A program made the translations under genes and the position numbers. Below are positions 15,045 through 24,314 of a stretch of DNA of 64,000 nt, piece by piece. Location of the stretch: positions 186,001 through 250,000 of the forward strand of contig JAJDAT010000025.1 of NCBI GenBank assembly GCA_029261715.1. The letters run 5' to 3'. Positions within the stretch are counted from its first letter, which is position 1. Each line of letters opens with the position of its first letter. Source of the stretch: Nitrospinia bacterium (GTDB lineage Bacteria; Nitrospinota; Nitrospinia; Nitrospinales; JAJDAT01). The notes under the pieces were generated by a model. That model saw nothing but the letters and a program-made list of their open reading frames with translations, had not been told where the DNA came from and made no database searches.

Positions 15045-17360
15045 TTACTTTTTATCTGGTTTAATAAACTTTTTAATTCCCGTAATCTTCTTACGCTTAG
15101 AAACGATGGTTCCTAAGCCGCCGCGATTATAAACGGGTAAGGAGCTAATAGAAATATCTTTTTGGCTGTTATCGTCAAATATTAATGTAGCTTTATCTTT
15201 TGCATCGACTACTATAAGGCCGGTCAAAATTGAGTCTCCGATGTTCATCAACTTAACCCCTTTACCTGCTCCAGAAAGAACAGATACTTGGTCTAGTGGG
15301 GTAACTAGTCCTTTCCCCTTTGAAGTTGTCATGAAAATAAACTTAGAGTCGATAATTTCCAAAGCAATCATTTTATCGGGTTCTTTTAAGCTGAATATTT
15401 TTTTTCCAGCTTTGGTGGTAATCCCAAGATTAGATATTGGAAATCGAAATCCATAACCATTGTTGCTTGCGGCTATAATTAATGGGCCCTCGGCTTCAGT
15501 TTTTTCAGAGAAATCCAACGCGTATTGTTTCTTGTCTGCCTTTAGCGGCTTTGGAGAACTTGTTTCTGTATTATTATTTTGGTTGTCGGGTAGCGTAAAA
15601 AATTGAATTACCTTTTCTCCATCTCTAAATTTAAAGAGGTTTTGAATTGGATCTCCAAAACCGCCGCGAGTATATGGCAAGTTAAAAGTTTTTTGAATGT
15701 AAACCATTCCTGCAGAAGTAAAAAAAGCGACTAATTCTTTTGAGTCGGCTTTGACCATACTGAGAAATCCATCGTTTTCTTTGAACTTAAGAGAAGAGGG
15801 TTCGACGAAGTTTTTAAATTTTCTGAGCCAACCGTTTCGGCTGAGAACTAAATACGCTTCTTCGTTTTCAATAAAGTCTTCTTCTTTTACTTCAACTTGT
15901 TCTACGGCTTTAATCTTCGTTTTTCGTTTGTCGCCGAAGATTTTATTAACCTCTTCCAGTTCTGTTTTAACTTCATCCCATATTTTAGTTTGCGATTTTA
16001 AAATACTTTCAATTTTTTTCTTCTCTTTGGTTTTTTCCTTCATTTCTTCCAAAATTTTGGTGATTTCCATCGCCACCAATTTGAATAGAGGGATTTCTAA
16101 TACAGCATTAGTTTGTTCGTCGTCAATTTGGAACGCTTTTTTTAGTTTTTCGCTCGCTTCTTGCTTGGATTTAGACTGGCGGATGAGACGTAAGGCTTTA
16201 TCTAAATCGTTAAATATTCGCGCAAATCCTTCGAGAATGTGTAAGCGTTTCTCTAGAATTTCTAAATCGTGTTTTAACCTGCGGACAACAACTTCCTTGC
16301 GAAAATCTAAGAAGTACTTACATATTTCTAATAGAGAAAGCCTTGAGGGTTCTCCCGTGGGCTTTAGGCAGGTAAAATTTAATTGGAAGTTGTATTCCAA
16401 GTCTGTATGTTTGAAGAGATAAGCCATGGTTTTTTCATTGACATCTTCTGACTTAGTTTCCATGACAATGCGAACTTTTTCGTCGCTTTCGTCTCTAACG
16501 TCTAATAAAGTCGGTATTTTCTTTGCGATTATTACGTCTGCAATTTTTTCAATGAGCCTGGATTTGTTGACGCTATAAGGGATAGATGTAATAACAATTA
16601 AAGATTTTCCGCGCGGTAAAGTTTCTACTTTCCATTCGCTCCGAATCTTAACCGCTCCAGAGCCTTCTTCGTAAGCTTTGCTCATTTCTTTTTTAGAATT
16701 CAAAATGACTCCGCCTGTTGGGAAGTCAGGGCCTTTGATGTTTTTCATCAATTGCAGAATTCCAATATTAGGATCATCGATCAAATCGATAAGAGCTTTG
16801 AAGACTTCGTTTAAGTTATGAGGGGGAAAGGAACAGGCCATTCCCACGGCTATACCAGAAGAGCCATTTATCAATAAGTTTGGGACTCTAGAAGGTAGTA
16901 CTTTAGGTTCTTCTATGGTGTTGTCGTAGTTGGCTTGAAAATCGACCGTATTTTTTTTGATGTCGTTTAAAAGAAAAGCAGAGATAGACATCAGCTTTCC
17001 TTCGGTGTATCTGTATGCCGCTGGAGCATCGCCGTCTAGAGATCCAAAATTACCTTTGCCATTTACCAATGGGTAACGCATGGAAAAATCTTGCGCCATT
17101 CGAACCATGGAGTCGTAAGTAGAACTATCTCCGTGTGGATGATATTTACCGAGGACTTCTCCAATAATTTTAGCAGATTTGACGTGTTTAGCGGCGGCGT
17201 TGAGCCCCATTGAATTCATCGCATATAAGATTCTGCGGTGAATGGGTTTTAGGCCATCGCGGACGTCGGGTAAAGACCTCGATACTATGGTGGATAAAGC
17301 ATACGTTAGGAACCGATTTTCTAGCTCCGTTTGAATATCGGATATAATTTCCTTAGCCAT
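15045..17360 (-). CDS. parC: DNA topoisomerase IV subunit A
   Basis: The DNA-cleaving subunit, partner of the adjacent ParE. The winged-helix/tower core is clear: LPDVRDGLKPIHRRILYAM, HPHGDSSTYDSMVRMAQ, and the catalytic tyrosine Tyr118 in AAYRYTE. Ser79 and Asp83, counterparts of E. coli GyrA Ser83 and Asp87, are the residues associated with quinolone susceptibility, so no classic resistance change is visible. The coiled tower (residues 355-480) and a beta-pinwheel C-terminal domain follow. A GyrA box (QRRGGKG) is absent, only a weak NRGGLGT near residue 750, which favours ParC over GyrA. 771 residues is typical. Confidence 0.92.
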   Translation of the reverse strand: MAKEIISDIQTELENRFLTYALSTIVSRSLPDVRDGLKPIHRRILYAMNSMGLNAAAKHVKSAKIIGEVLGKYHPHGDSSTYDSMVRMAQDFSMRYPLVNGKGNFGSLDGDAPAAYRYTEGKLMSISAFLLNDIKKNTVDFQANYDNTIEEPKVLPSRVPNLLINGSSGIAVGMACSFPPHNLNEVFKALIDLIDDPNIGILQLMKNIKGPDFPTGGVILNSKKEMSKAYEEGSGAVKIRSEWKVETLPRGKSLIVITSIPYSVNKSRLIEKIADVIIAKKIPTLLDVRDESDEKVRIVMETKSEDVNEKTMAYLFKHTDLEYNFQLNFTCLKPTGEPSRLSLLEICKYFLDFRKEVVVRRLKHDLEILEKRLHILEGFARIFNDLDKALRLIRQSKSKQEASEKLKKAFQIDDEQTNAVLEIPLFKLVAMEITKILEEMKEKTKEKKKIESILKSQTKIWDEVKTELEEVNKIFGDKRKTKIKAVEQVEVKEEDFIENEEAYLVLSRNGWLRKFKNFVEPSSLKFKENDGFLSMVKADSKELVAFFTSAGMVYIQKTFNLPYTRGGFGDPIQNLFKFRDGEKVIQFFTLPDNQNNNTETSSPKPLKADKKQYALDFSEKTEAEGPLIIAASNNGYGFRFPISNLGITTKAGKKIFSLKEPDKMIALEIIDSKFIFMTTSKGKGLVTPLDQVSVLSGAGKGVKLMNIGDSILTGLIVVDAKDKATLIFDDNSQKDISISSLPVYNRGGLGTIVSKRKKITGIKKFIKPDKK

Positions 17361-17501
17361 ACTGGAATAAACCTGGAGGGACGATTCTTTAGCTTTAAAT
17401 TTTTATTGCTTAAAAACCGTTAAATCCTTGAAACTTAAATTTCTTATTGATAGGTTAAAAAAAGAACGAATCAGAAGGAAACTTTTGAATTGAGTTTTGA
17501 G

Positions 17502-17528
17502 TTTGACTTTATAATAGTAAAAGTCAAA
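17502..17528. promoter_or_regulatory. Inverted repeat overlapping a TATAAT box in the parC/mrp divergent region
   Basis: TTTGACTTT (17502-17510) and AAAGTCAAA (17520-17528) are perfect inverted arms separated by nine bases. TATAAT at 17510-17515 lies inside the repeat on the plus strand; TTGAAT at 17485-17490 is a possible -35 with a long 19-base spacer. A repressor binding here would cover the -10 box of a promoter reading toward mrp. The 335-base region 17361-17695 otherwise holds only the Shine-Dalgarno GGGAGG of mrp. Confidence 0.4.
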
Positions 17529-17695
17529 TATGCTAATAGTCATTATATGGCGTAATATTATTTTTTCAATACAATATATTGATTTTACTTTGAATCGTTT
17601 TTTAAAGATGTTTCATCCTAACTGATAAATAACTTTAAAAATTTACAATAAATTTATTATATAAATAGTAAAAGAATAAATTTGGGAGGACATAA

Positions 17696-18790
17696 ATGTC
17701 TGAAGACGCACTACGCGAAGAAATAATTAAGGTTTTAAAAACGGTTAAAGATCCCGATTTAAATCGGGACATTGTTAGTCTTGGTTTTGTTAAAGAGATG
17801 AAGTTTGATGGTAATAACGTTAGCTTTGATGTTGAATTAACCACTCCAGCTTGCCCCGTAAAAGAGCAGTTAAAAAATGAATGCGAAACGAAAGTTAAAG
17901 CTGTTGAAGGGGTTGGCAATGTTGTCGTTAACATGACTGCGGTTGTTCGTTCTACAGATAGAGACCAACCTGTTTTACCAGGAGTGAAGAATATCATCGC
18001 AGTAGCCAGCGGCAAGGGCGGTGTTGGCAAATCTACCGTTGCGGCTAATCTAGCTTTAGCTCTTCATGTAACTGGCGCATCGGTTGGATTAATGGATGCT
18101 GATATTTATGGGCCTAGCGTTCCTCAAATGTTAGGTGTACCCATTGCGCCACCAAAAGGCGGTCCAGACAATAAAATCTATCCAATAGAAAAACATGGCA
18201 TTAAATTAATCTCTGCCGCATTTTTAGCGAAGGAAGGCCAGCCGTTGATGTTGCGCGGCCCTATGCTTGGCGGAATTATCCAACAATTTTTGCAAAACGT
18301 AGATTGGGGCGAATTAGATTATTTAGTGATCGATTTGCCACCTGGCACAGGCGACGTTCAAATGACTTTGACTCAAAGAGCTCCAATATCTGGAGCGGTT
18401 GTTGTCACTACTCCGCAAGAGGTTAGTTTGATTGATGCCGAAAAAGGCGTCAAAATGTTTTTTCAAGTTAAAGTACCGGTTCTTGGAATCGTTGAGAATA
18501 TGAGTTACTTTATTTGCGACGGTTGTGATAAAAAACATTTTATTTTTAAGAACGGTGGCGGAAAGACAATGGCGGAGAGGCTGAACGTTCCTTTCATTAA
18601 CGACATTCCTTTGATCACGAATGTAGCCGAATGTGGCGATGCAGGCACTCCAATCGTTGTTGCAGATCCAGATTCGCCAGCGAGCATAGCTTATAAAGAA
18701 TTGGCCGGCAAAGTCGCGGCTCAATTAAGTATTAATCAAGCGAAAGAAGATAATGTTGAAACATCTTTTGAAGTTGCTTGGGAAGGTTAA
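17696..18790 (+). CDS. mrp: Iron-sulfur cluster carrier ATPase Mrp/ApbC (Nbp35 family)
   Basis: Mrp/ApbC proteins are P-loop NTPases that bind a [4Fe-4S] cluster at a dimer interface and deliver it to target enzymes. Residues 5-85 are a MIP18/DUF59 domain with the segment TTPACPVKEQL (Cys53). The deviant Walker A GKGGVGKST spans residues 106-113, followed by DADIYGPSVPQMLG and DLPPGTGDVQ. The cluster-binding CxxC is CDGC at about residues 274-277. Length 364 matches the two-domain form. GGGAGG precedes the ATG. A DUF971 gene follows directly, a common partner. With the IscA/BolA/Grx block at 8-12 kb this is the second Fe-S assembly locus of the window. Confidence 0.95.
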   Translation: MSEDALREEIIKVLKTVKDPDLNRDIVSLGFVKEMKFDGNNVSFDVELTTPACPVKEQLKNECETKVKAVEGVGNVVVNMTAVVRSTDRDQPVLPGVKNIIAVASGKGGVGKSTVAANLALALHVTGASVGLMDADIYGPSVPQMLGVPIAPPKGGPDNKIYPIEKHGIKLISAAFLAKEGQPLMLRGPMLGGIIQQFLQNVDWGELDYLVIDLPPGTGDVQMTLTQRAPISGAVVVTTPQEVSLIDAEKGVKMFFQVKVPVLGIVENMSYFICDGCDKKHFIFKNGGGKTMAERLNVPFINDIPLITNVAECGDAGTPIVVADPDSPASIAYKELAGKVAAQLSINQAKEDNVETSFEVAWEG

Positions 18791-18807
18791 TTTTTAGAAA
18801 AAATATT

Positions 18808-19128
18808 ATGGCTGAAAAAGACGAAAACGGGCAGGGTGGGTTTCTACCCAAAAAGGTTTATCAAGTTGATCCCAAAACCCTAGGTATTATTTGGAACGAT
18901 GATAAAGAATGTTCCTATCCTGTCAAGTTGTTGCGCGAAAAATGCCCTTGTGCAAACTGTATTGACGAATGGTCTGGGGAGAATAAAATTGTACCTGGGT
19001 CAATACCTGATAGCATAAAACCCATTAAATTTAATTCTGTTGGGAGGTATGCTATACAGTTTTATTGGAGCGACGGTCATGATACCGGGCTTTATACGTA
19101 TGATTTGCTGCGTCGCCTTGGCGAATAA
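18808..19128 (+). CDS. DUF971 (GBBH-like N-terminal) protein
   Basis: This small protein matches the DUF971/GBBH_N family: SYPVKLLREKCPCANCIDEWSG, then the YAIQFYWSDGHDTGLYTYDLLR region near the C-terminus. The cluster CPCANC has three cysteines in six residues, suggesting metal or Fe-S binding. DUF971 domains occur fused to or beside Mrp proteins and at the N-terminus of gamma-butyrobetaine hydroxylases. The ATG at 18808 gives 106 residues and sits 17 bases after mrp. An upstream in-frame TTG at 18778, inside mrp, is less likely. A strong terminator follows. Confidence 0.88.
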   Translation: MAEKDENGQGGFLPKKVYQVDPKTLGIIWNDDKECSYPVKLLREKCPCANCIDEWSGENKIVPGSIPDSIKPIKFNSVGRYAIQFYWSDGHDTGLYTYDLLRRLGE

Positions 19129-19145
19129 CTCAATGGGTAAATTGT

Positions 19146-19190
19146 TTTAAAGGGCTATATTGTTCTTAAATAGCCCTTTAAACTTTTTTT
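19146..19190 (+). terminator. Rho-independent terminator after the mrp unit
   Basis: TTTAAAGGGCTAT (19146-19158) pairs with ATAGCCCTTTAAA (19170-19182) and is followed by C and seven T. It ends the mrp-DUF971 transcript. The remaining 19191-19510 is AT-rich, shows no coding frame and presumably carries the promoter of the ABC exporter. Confidence 0.92.
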
Positions 19191-19510
19191 AGATAATTCA
19201 GATTCTACTTTAACTGTTTCTTGAGAATCCATTGAAAATCTGATATAAAATTCAAGAATCAATTCCTATCAGTATTTGGTAGACTACTTTCCTTAGAAGT
19301 TCTTCTCTATTAGCTCTCTTGTTTCTTCCTAATGACTGAAAAATATTACGCTTGCGGTCTTAAATTAAGCTTTGGCTGGGTCCGATTATTTATTAAGTCA
19401 GTTATGGGAAATCGATTAAATTTTGATTTAGTAATTTAAAAGATGATTAGGTCAATTATTTTCGAAATTTTGCTAATAAAAATCAAAAAAAATCCCGATT
19501 ATAAAAAAAT

Positions 19511-21274
19511 ATGAAATCGGTTCTCTTATTTAAAACACTATTTCGCAGATACCAGGCATACTTTAATAAAACTCTATTATTGTTATTGGTCGAATTTGTT
19601 TTTGATATGTTGTCCATTTTCGCCATAGCTCCGGTAATGGATTTTTTGCTTGAACGAAACGAAGAAGACTTCAGCCAAATTACCCAATTTTTTATTAAAA
19701 CTTTTTCTTATTTTGGGTTGCCCATTACCCTGCTTACTTTTTTGGGCGCTTTTTTCTTTTTTCAAGTGCTTAAGAGTGGATTTTTTATTTTTGCTAGATT
19801 TTGCATACTAGAATTGAAATATGCAATTTTAAAAAATCTAATTACGGATTCATTTGAAAAGTTTTTTAAGGCCAGATGGCTGTATTTTACTAGTACCAAC
19901 CAAGGCAGACTAGTTAACACTTTTACTCGCGAAATATTGGTGGTTGGAGAAGCTTTTTTAGCAATGGCCTTGGTTTTATCTGGTGTGGTGCGTTTGGTCG
20001 TTTTTATTGGCGTTCCATTTTATATCTGTTGGCAAGCGGCTCTTGTGGCTCTTTTGGCGGGACTATTGTTTTCGATACCGTTGGGGATGTTAGGACCTGT
20101 GAATTATCAGTTGGGGATGTTAAGCACTTCTACGGCTAATCATTTGACAGCTATTGTTACCGAATGTCTTACCTCTATGAAGGTTATCTTAGGGTTTGGC
20201 GAAGGAAAAAAAACCTTGGGGATGTTGGGTGACAGTTTTGATTCGCATAGAAAGGCGGCCTTGAAATCGCAAACGTTACAAACAGCGACCCCTTTAATAT
20301 ATGAACCTTTGGGACTGTTGGCAGTTTTTGGAGCGATATTAACCGCTCAGAAATACTCTATTCCTTTCTCCGATATCGCGGTTATGCTTTGGGCTTTCAT
20401 GAAAGGAATGCCGCAAATTGGACAAATAATCGAACGCAAAAATTCATTAGAAAATTTTTTCCCCAGCTTTGAGCAAGTTTGTGAAATCCAAGAACAGGCA
20501 AAAAGCTTCGTACAACCGTCTGGCGGTAAAATGTTTTCTGGTTTGAAAAACGAAATATGTTTCCGAAATGTTGATTTTTCTTATGCAACAGGAGATCTAG
20601 CTTTAAAAGAGATAAATCTTAAACTGAATAAAGGGAAAATGGTTGCGGTTGTCGGTAAATCAGGATCAGGAAAATCAACGCTGATTGATATGATTATGGG
20701 ATTTAACCCTCCTTCGACAGGAGAAATACTTATAGATGGAAATTCGTTAGATGAATTTGACGTTGTTTCATGGCGTCATAGAATTGGTTATGTCCCGCAA
20801 GAAACGGTATTATTCAATTTGAGTATTCGTGATAATTTATTATGGGCAGCAGAAAATGCAAGTGAATCTGAAATGTTGGAAGCCTGTAAACTAGCTAATG
20901 CAGATGAGTTTATTAATGGGTTTAAAGATGGCTTAGAGACGATTGTTGGCGATCGGGGAGTCCGGTTATCTGGAGGACAAGCCCAACGAATTGCCTTGGC
21001 TAGGGCGATCTTACGAAAGCCAGATTTATTGATCCTTGACGAAGCTACTAGCGCTTTAGATACTGAAGCAGAACGATCTATTCAAACCGCTATTGAAAAA
21101 ATTGCTAAACAAACTACTGTATTAGCTGTTGCTCATAGACTTTCTACTGTCGCCAAAGCCGATTGTATTTATCTCCTTGAAGATGGGAATATTGAGGAAG
21201 AGGGAAATTACAATGATTTAATAAGCCTTGGAGGCAAGTTCCAAAAAATGGTGGAAATGCAAAAACTAGCTTAA
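19511..21274 (+). CDS. ABC exporter, fused membrane and ATPase domains
   Basis: The protein is a half-transporter of the MsbA-like class. The transmembrane region covers residues 1-330 with about six segments. The nucleotide-binding domain shows Walker A GKSGSGKST (about 383-391), the signature LSGGQAQR (about 485-492), Walker B LLILDEATSALD (about 505-516) and the switch His in VAHRLST. It probably works as a homodimer exporting a lipid, glycolipid or hydrophobic compound. No sugar or peptide genes nearby define the substrate, so MsbA itself cannot be claimed. It stands alone between a terminator and the DJ-1 gene. Confidence 0.9.
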   Translation: MKSVLLFKTLFRRYQAYFNKTLLLLLVEFVFDMLSIFAIAPVMDFLLERNEEDFSQITQFFIKTFSYFGLPITLLTFLGAFFFFQVLKSGFFIFARFCILELKYAILKNLITDSFEKFFKARWLYFTSTNQGRLVNTFTREILVVGEAFLAMALVLSGVVRLVVFIGVPFYICWQAALVALLAGLLFSIPLGMLGPVNYQLGMLSTSTANHLTAIVTECLTSMKVILGFGEGKKTLGMLGDSFDSHRKAALKSQTLQTATPLIYEPLGLLAVFGAILTAQKYSIPFSDIAVMLWAFMKGMPQIGQIIERKNSLENFFPSFEQVCEIQEQAKSFVQPSGGKMFSGLKNEICFRNVDFSYATGDLALKEINLKLNKGKMVAVVGKSGSGKSTLIDMIMGFNPPSTGEILIDGNSLDEFDVVSWRHRIGYVPQETVLFNLSIRDNLLWAAENASESEMLEACKLANADEFINGFKDGLETIVGDRGVRLSGGQAQRIALARAILRKPDLLILDEATSALDTEAERSIQTAIEKIAKQTTVLAVAHRLSTVAKADCIYLLEDGNIEEEGNYNDLISLGGKFQKMVEMQKLA

Positions 21275-21365
21275 TTGATTCAATAGAAATGTTAAAAAAC
21301 TTGTAGAAAAATGAATAGTTTATGTTAAAAATAGAAAATTATAGTTTTTTGGAAAGGTTTTAAAG

Positions 21366-21914
21366 ATTAAAGCTGTATTGATAATTGTAGCTCCTGGATT
21401 TGAAGAAATAGAGACCATTACAGTGGTGGATATTTTGCGCCGTTCGGGGGTTAGGGTGACTTTAGCAGGAACAGAACCTGGACCTCTTAAAGGCTCTAGA
21501 GACGTAGTTATTATTCCTGATACATTGTTGGAAGAAGTGATAGGAAAGAACTTTGACCTTATCGTTTTGCCAGGAGGACAACCTGGGACTACTAATCTGA
21601 TGAACAATCCTAAAGTATTAGATTTGATAACTAAGGCGAGCGAGGATAGAAGAAAAATTGCGGCTATTTGCGCGGCTCCACTAGTATTAGATTCAGTCGA
21701 TTTATTGGAAGGAAAAGTCTTTACAAGTCATCCAAGCGTTGAAAATGAGCTTGGTAAAGGGCAATATTCTCAAGAAAGAGTGGTTGTTGACGATAATCTT
21801 ATTACAAGCCGAAGTCCAGGTACTGCAATGGAGTTTGCTTTTGCCCTAGTAGAAGCGCTACTTGGAAAAGATCGTTCAAAAACGGTTAATAAGGGTGTAA
21901 TGGCAAAGTTATAA
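21366..21914 (+). CDS. DJ-1/PfpI family protein, apparent ATT start
   Basis: The sequence has the DJ-1/ThiJ fold: APGFEEIETITVVDILRRSGV near the N-terminus with the conserved Glu, VLPGGQPGTTNL, and the nucleophile elbow AAICAAPLVL with its Cys. C-terminal ITSRSPGTAMEFAF is typical. Family functions include deglycase/chaperone and stress roles. The first in-frame conventional start is TTG at 21378, but that would remove the first beta-strand residues; starting at ATT 21366 restores I/M-K-A-V-L-I-I-V-A-P-G-F-E-E, the usual opening. GGAAAGG at 21351-21357 is well placed for the ATT and the frame is closed just upstream by TAG at 21342. The ATT start is an inference; a point mutation or sequencing error is an alternative. 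Confidence 0.85.
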   Translation: MKAVLIIVAPGFEEIETITVVDILRRSGVRVTLAGTEPGPLKGSRDVVIIPDTLLEEVIGKNFDLIVLPGGQPGTTNLMNNPKVLDLITKASEDRRKIAAICAAPLVLDSVDLLEGKVFTSHPSVENELGKGQYSQERVVVDDNLITSRSPGTAMEFAFALVEALLGKDRSKTVNKGVMAKL

Positions 21915-22022
21915 TTTTGAAAAAAATTCAAATCTATTTTTTTATTAATGCGTCTAAAGTGTAGATTTGATTTTTATATTATATAGAACTCAATAATTAT
22001 AAATTCTAATTAGAGTTTTGGA

Positions 22023-22253
22023 ATGTTTGTTAATATTTCTCGAAATAAATTACTGATAAATAAAAATAGATTGCCTGGCAAAACACCTAAGGCAAAGAAA
22101 AAAGAGCCTAGATGCAATCATTGTGGTGGGTTGGTTCGATTTGATGGTGAAACCTCTTCATGTATCATGTGCTCAAGAGAGAAGGGGCATGCCTGCTCGG
22201 GATGTTCTTTTGCGACCCAATTAGAAGTGGATCAGAATAAGAAGCTGGCCTAA
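22023..22253 (+). CDS. Small zinc-ribbon protein
   Basis: A 76-residue basic protein with three CxxC pairs: CNHC, CIMC and CSGC, spaced RCNHCGGLVRFDGETSSC then SREKGHACSGC. The first two pairs make a classic zinc ribbon of about 20 residues. The N-terminal 30 residues are rich in Lys and Arg. Such proteins often bind nucleic acid or act as small regulators; the role here is unknown. It ends 17 bases before the convergent HD-GYP gene. The ATG lacks a clear Shine-Dalgarno. Confidence 0.65.
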   Translation: MFVNISRNKLLINKNRLPGKTPKAKKKEPRCNHCGGLVRFDGETSSCIMCSREKGHACSGCSFATQLEVDQNKKLA

Positions 22254-22270
22254 CTTTTGGTTTTGGAAAA

Positions 22271-23923
22271 TTATTCGTATCGTTCTTTGTAACGTTCGTA
22301 TACTTTTTCTTCGATAAAGAACTCCACAAGCTTTTGATCGAGCTCTTGATGTTCGCTCATTGACCTAAGAATTCTGTAAACGTTGGAAAGGGGCATTGCT
22401 TTTTTATAGGGTCTGTCAGAAGCCGTTAGAGCCTCGGCTATGTCGGTTACAGCCATCATTAGCCCTTCAAAAGGGATTTCATTTCCTTTCAAGCCTAAGG
22501 GATAGCCTTTGCCATTAACGAATTCATGATGCGCCCCTGCAAAGTTTGGGATGTTCTTTAATCTCTTAGTGAACGGTATACGATTAAGCATTTTTAGCGT
22601 TACCGTTGCATGATGTTGCATTATCTTTCTTTCTTTTTCCGTAATACTTCCTTTTCTTATGGATAAGTTTTCTAACTCATTCTCAGTTAGGAAGTTAACT
22701 GGTTCTCCATTTTCATCCTTATAAGTCATTTCGCTAATTTCTTTTAAGCGATTTAACTTATCGTCCTCTAAGAATTCTCCAGGTTCATTACATTTAATCA
22801 CAAAAGCTTTTATTTCCTCTAACTCTTGGATTTTGGTTTCTCCTTCTTCAGTTGCTTTACCTACTTCATCTGATGGAGCTCCGGATTCTAAAAGACTAAC
22901 TTTGCGCTCTAAGTTTTCATTTTTTAGTTTTTCAATCAAATATCGAAATCTCATTTCAATATAATGGACTCGGTCAAAAATTGTTTGAAGCTTTTTGCCT
23001 TTTTCAATGATTTCTACCGGAGTCGTTACTTTACCAATATCATGCATCCAGGCGGCTATTTTTAATTCGTACAGCTGTTCAGGAGTAAATTTGATATCCT
23101 TAAAAAAACCAGTTTTTGTTTCGTTTAAAATTTCCGCCATAGTAATTGTCATATTAGCCACACGTTTGATATGACCCCCAGTTACTGGCGATTTTTCGTC
23201 AATAGCGGTAGCCATAACTTCAACGAAGGCTTCAAACAGCTTTTCCATATCAAGGATTAACTTAACATTTGTAATTGCTACAGCTGCTTGTGAGGCAAGA
23301 GATTCGGTTAAGCCTTCTAAGTCTGGAGAAAATGGACTTACTTCGCCTGATTTCGGGTTTTGTGCATTCAGTAATTGCAAAACGCCAATAACATCATTTT
23401 CATGGTTACGCATAGGAACTACGAGCATTGATTGAGAGCGATAACCTGATGTTTGATCAAATTTCTTTGGACCTGTAAAATCAAATAGGTCGGAGTGATA
23501 AACGTCTGGAATATTTACTGAAATTCCTTTCATTGCGACATATGCAGAAACGTTTGATTCTTTTAACTCTACTGGTGGAAAAGGAATTTTGTCGCCTGAC
23601 TTTCCGCCCATTCTAATGTTAAGAGACTGGGTTTGAACGATTTTAAACCTTAATGTGTTGTCTTCAAGAATATAAAGAGTTCCCGCATCGGCATTGGCAA
23701 AGCTCCGCGCTTGATCCACTATCATTTCCAGTAGAGCATTAAGGTTTCTCTCCCCGGAGAGCGCTCTTCCAATATCAGACAATTGGCGAATTTGCGCAAT
23801 CATCCTATCTGCATAGCCTTTAACTTCGTTTACTATGCTCACTAAAAGAGAGTTTAGATGAGCGTCTTGAGAAAGGTTTACGCTATCTGGGGTTAAGTTA
23901 TTTGGTTTGGTGAAATCGTTCAT
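22271..23923 (-). CDS. GAF domain plus HD-GYP phosphodiesterase
   Basis: HD-GYP domains hydrolyse cyclic di-GMP. The N-terminal half (about residues 45-225) is a GAF sensor domain (SGERNLNALLEMIVDQARSF, VLQLLNAQNPKSGEVSPFS). The second half carries the HD-GYP motifs: GGHIKRVANMT, HDIGK near residues 294-298, and HHExxNGKGYPLGLKG near 464-479. A charged helical insert of roughly 100 residues (KKLQTIFDRVHYIEMRFRYL onward) lies between HDIGK and the later His motif. No membrane segment is present, so the protein is cytoplasmic and probably binds a ligand through GAF. The metal-binding residues look complete, so activity is expected. Confidence 0.92.
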   Translation of the reverse strand: MNDFTKPNNLTPDSVNLSQDAHLNSLLVSIVNEVKGYADRMIAQIRQLSDIGRALSGERNLNALLEMIVDQARSFANADAGTLYILEDNTLRFKIVQTQSLNIRMGGKSGDKIPFPPVELKESNVSAYVAMKGISVNIPDVYHSDLFDFTGPKKFDQTSGYRSQSMLVVPMRNHENDVIGVLQLLNAQNPKSGEVSPFSPDLEGLTESLASQAAVAITNVKLILDMEKLFEAFVEVMATAIDEKSPVTGGHIKRVANMTITMAEILNETKTGFFKDIKFTPEQLYELKIAAWMHDIGKVTTPVEIIEKGKKLQTIFDRVHYIEMRFRYLIEKLKNENLERKVSLLESGAPSDEVGKATEEGETKIQELEEIKAFVIKCNEPGEFLEDDKLNRLKEISEMTYKDENGEPVNFLTENELENLSIRKGSITEKERKIMQHHATVTLKMLNRIPFTKRLKNIPNFAGAHHEFVNGKGYPLGLKGNEIPFEGLMMAVTDIAEALTASDRPYKKAMPLSNVYRILRSMSEHQELDQKLVEFFIEEKVYERYKERYE

Positions 23924-24186
23924 TGACCAAGATTCAATTTAATTGTCATTTTCTTAATATAAAACAACGCATTAAAAAATAAAACCTTAAAAAATAAATA
24001 ACGGTTTTCAAAGATTAATATAAACGTTATTTAAACGATAATTAATTAAAATTTCCACAAGTTATTGTAGTATATTTATGACAGCTATTTGTAGAAAAAA
24101 ACCTTTAATCTCTTAGAATTAAATTGAAAGGTAGAGTTGTTTAAGTTGTCTTAAAAGTTTTGTGTGGGGAAATAATTCTTAGCTTT

Positions 24187-24206
24187 ATGTTTTGCATGCA
24201 AAACAT
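24187..24206. promoter_or_regulatory. Perfect 20-bp palindrome
   Basis: ATGTTTTGCA is followed directly by its reverse complement TGCAAAACAT, with no mismatch. It lies in the 391-base gap upstream of the HD-GYP gene (minus strand) and 109 bases past the end of the SDR gene. A contiguous palindrome of this length is typical of dimeric repressor sites. I cannot name the regulator. The rest of 23924-24314 shows no coding frame. Confidence 0.5.
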
Positions 24207-24314
24207 TTTTATTGGATAATTAAATTAGCTCGTCTTACAAGTAGCTATTTTTTGTATCGAAAAAACTTTGAAAAGCCCATTAAGTAGGTCGTTTGGAGGT
24301 AGACTTTAAGTATT

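Noticed and set aside
15751-16422. 223-residue plus-strand frame
   Set aside because: It is the mirror of the parC tower region. The composition is Ser/Phe/Leu-rich as expected from antisense of Lys/Glu codons, with no start signal; parC has clear family motifs.
13134-17360. Gyrase (gyrB/gyrA) instead of topoisomerase IV
   Set aside because: The TOPRIM segment is of ParE type (SSKQARDR), and the A subunit lacks the QRRGGKG GyrA box. ParC/ParE fits better, although a diverged gyrase cannot be wholly excluded.
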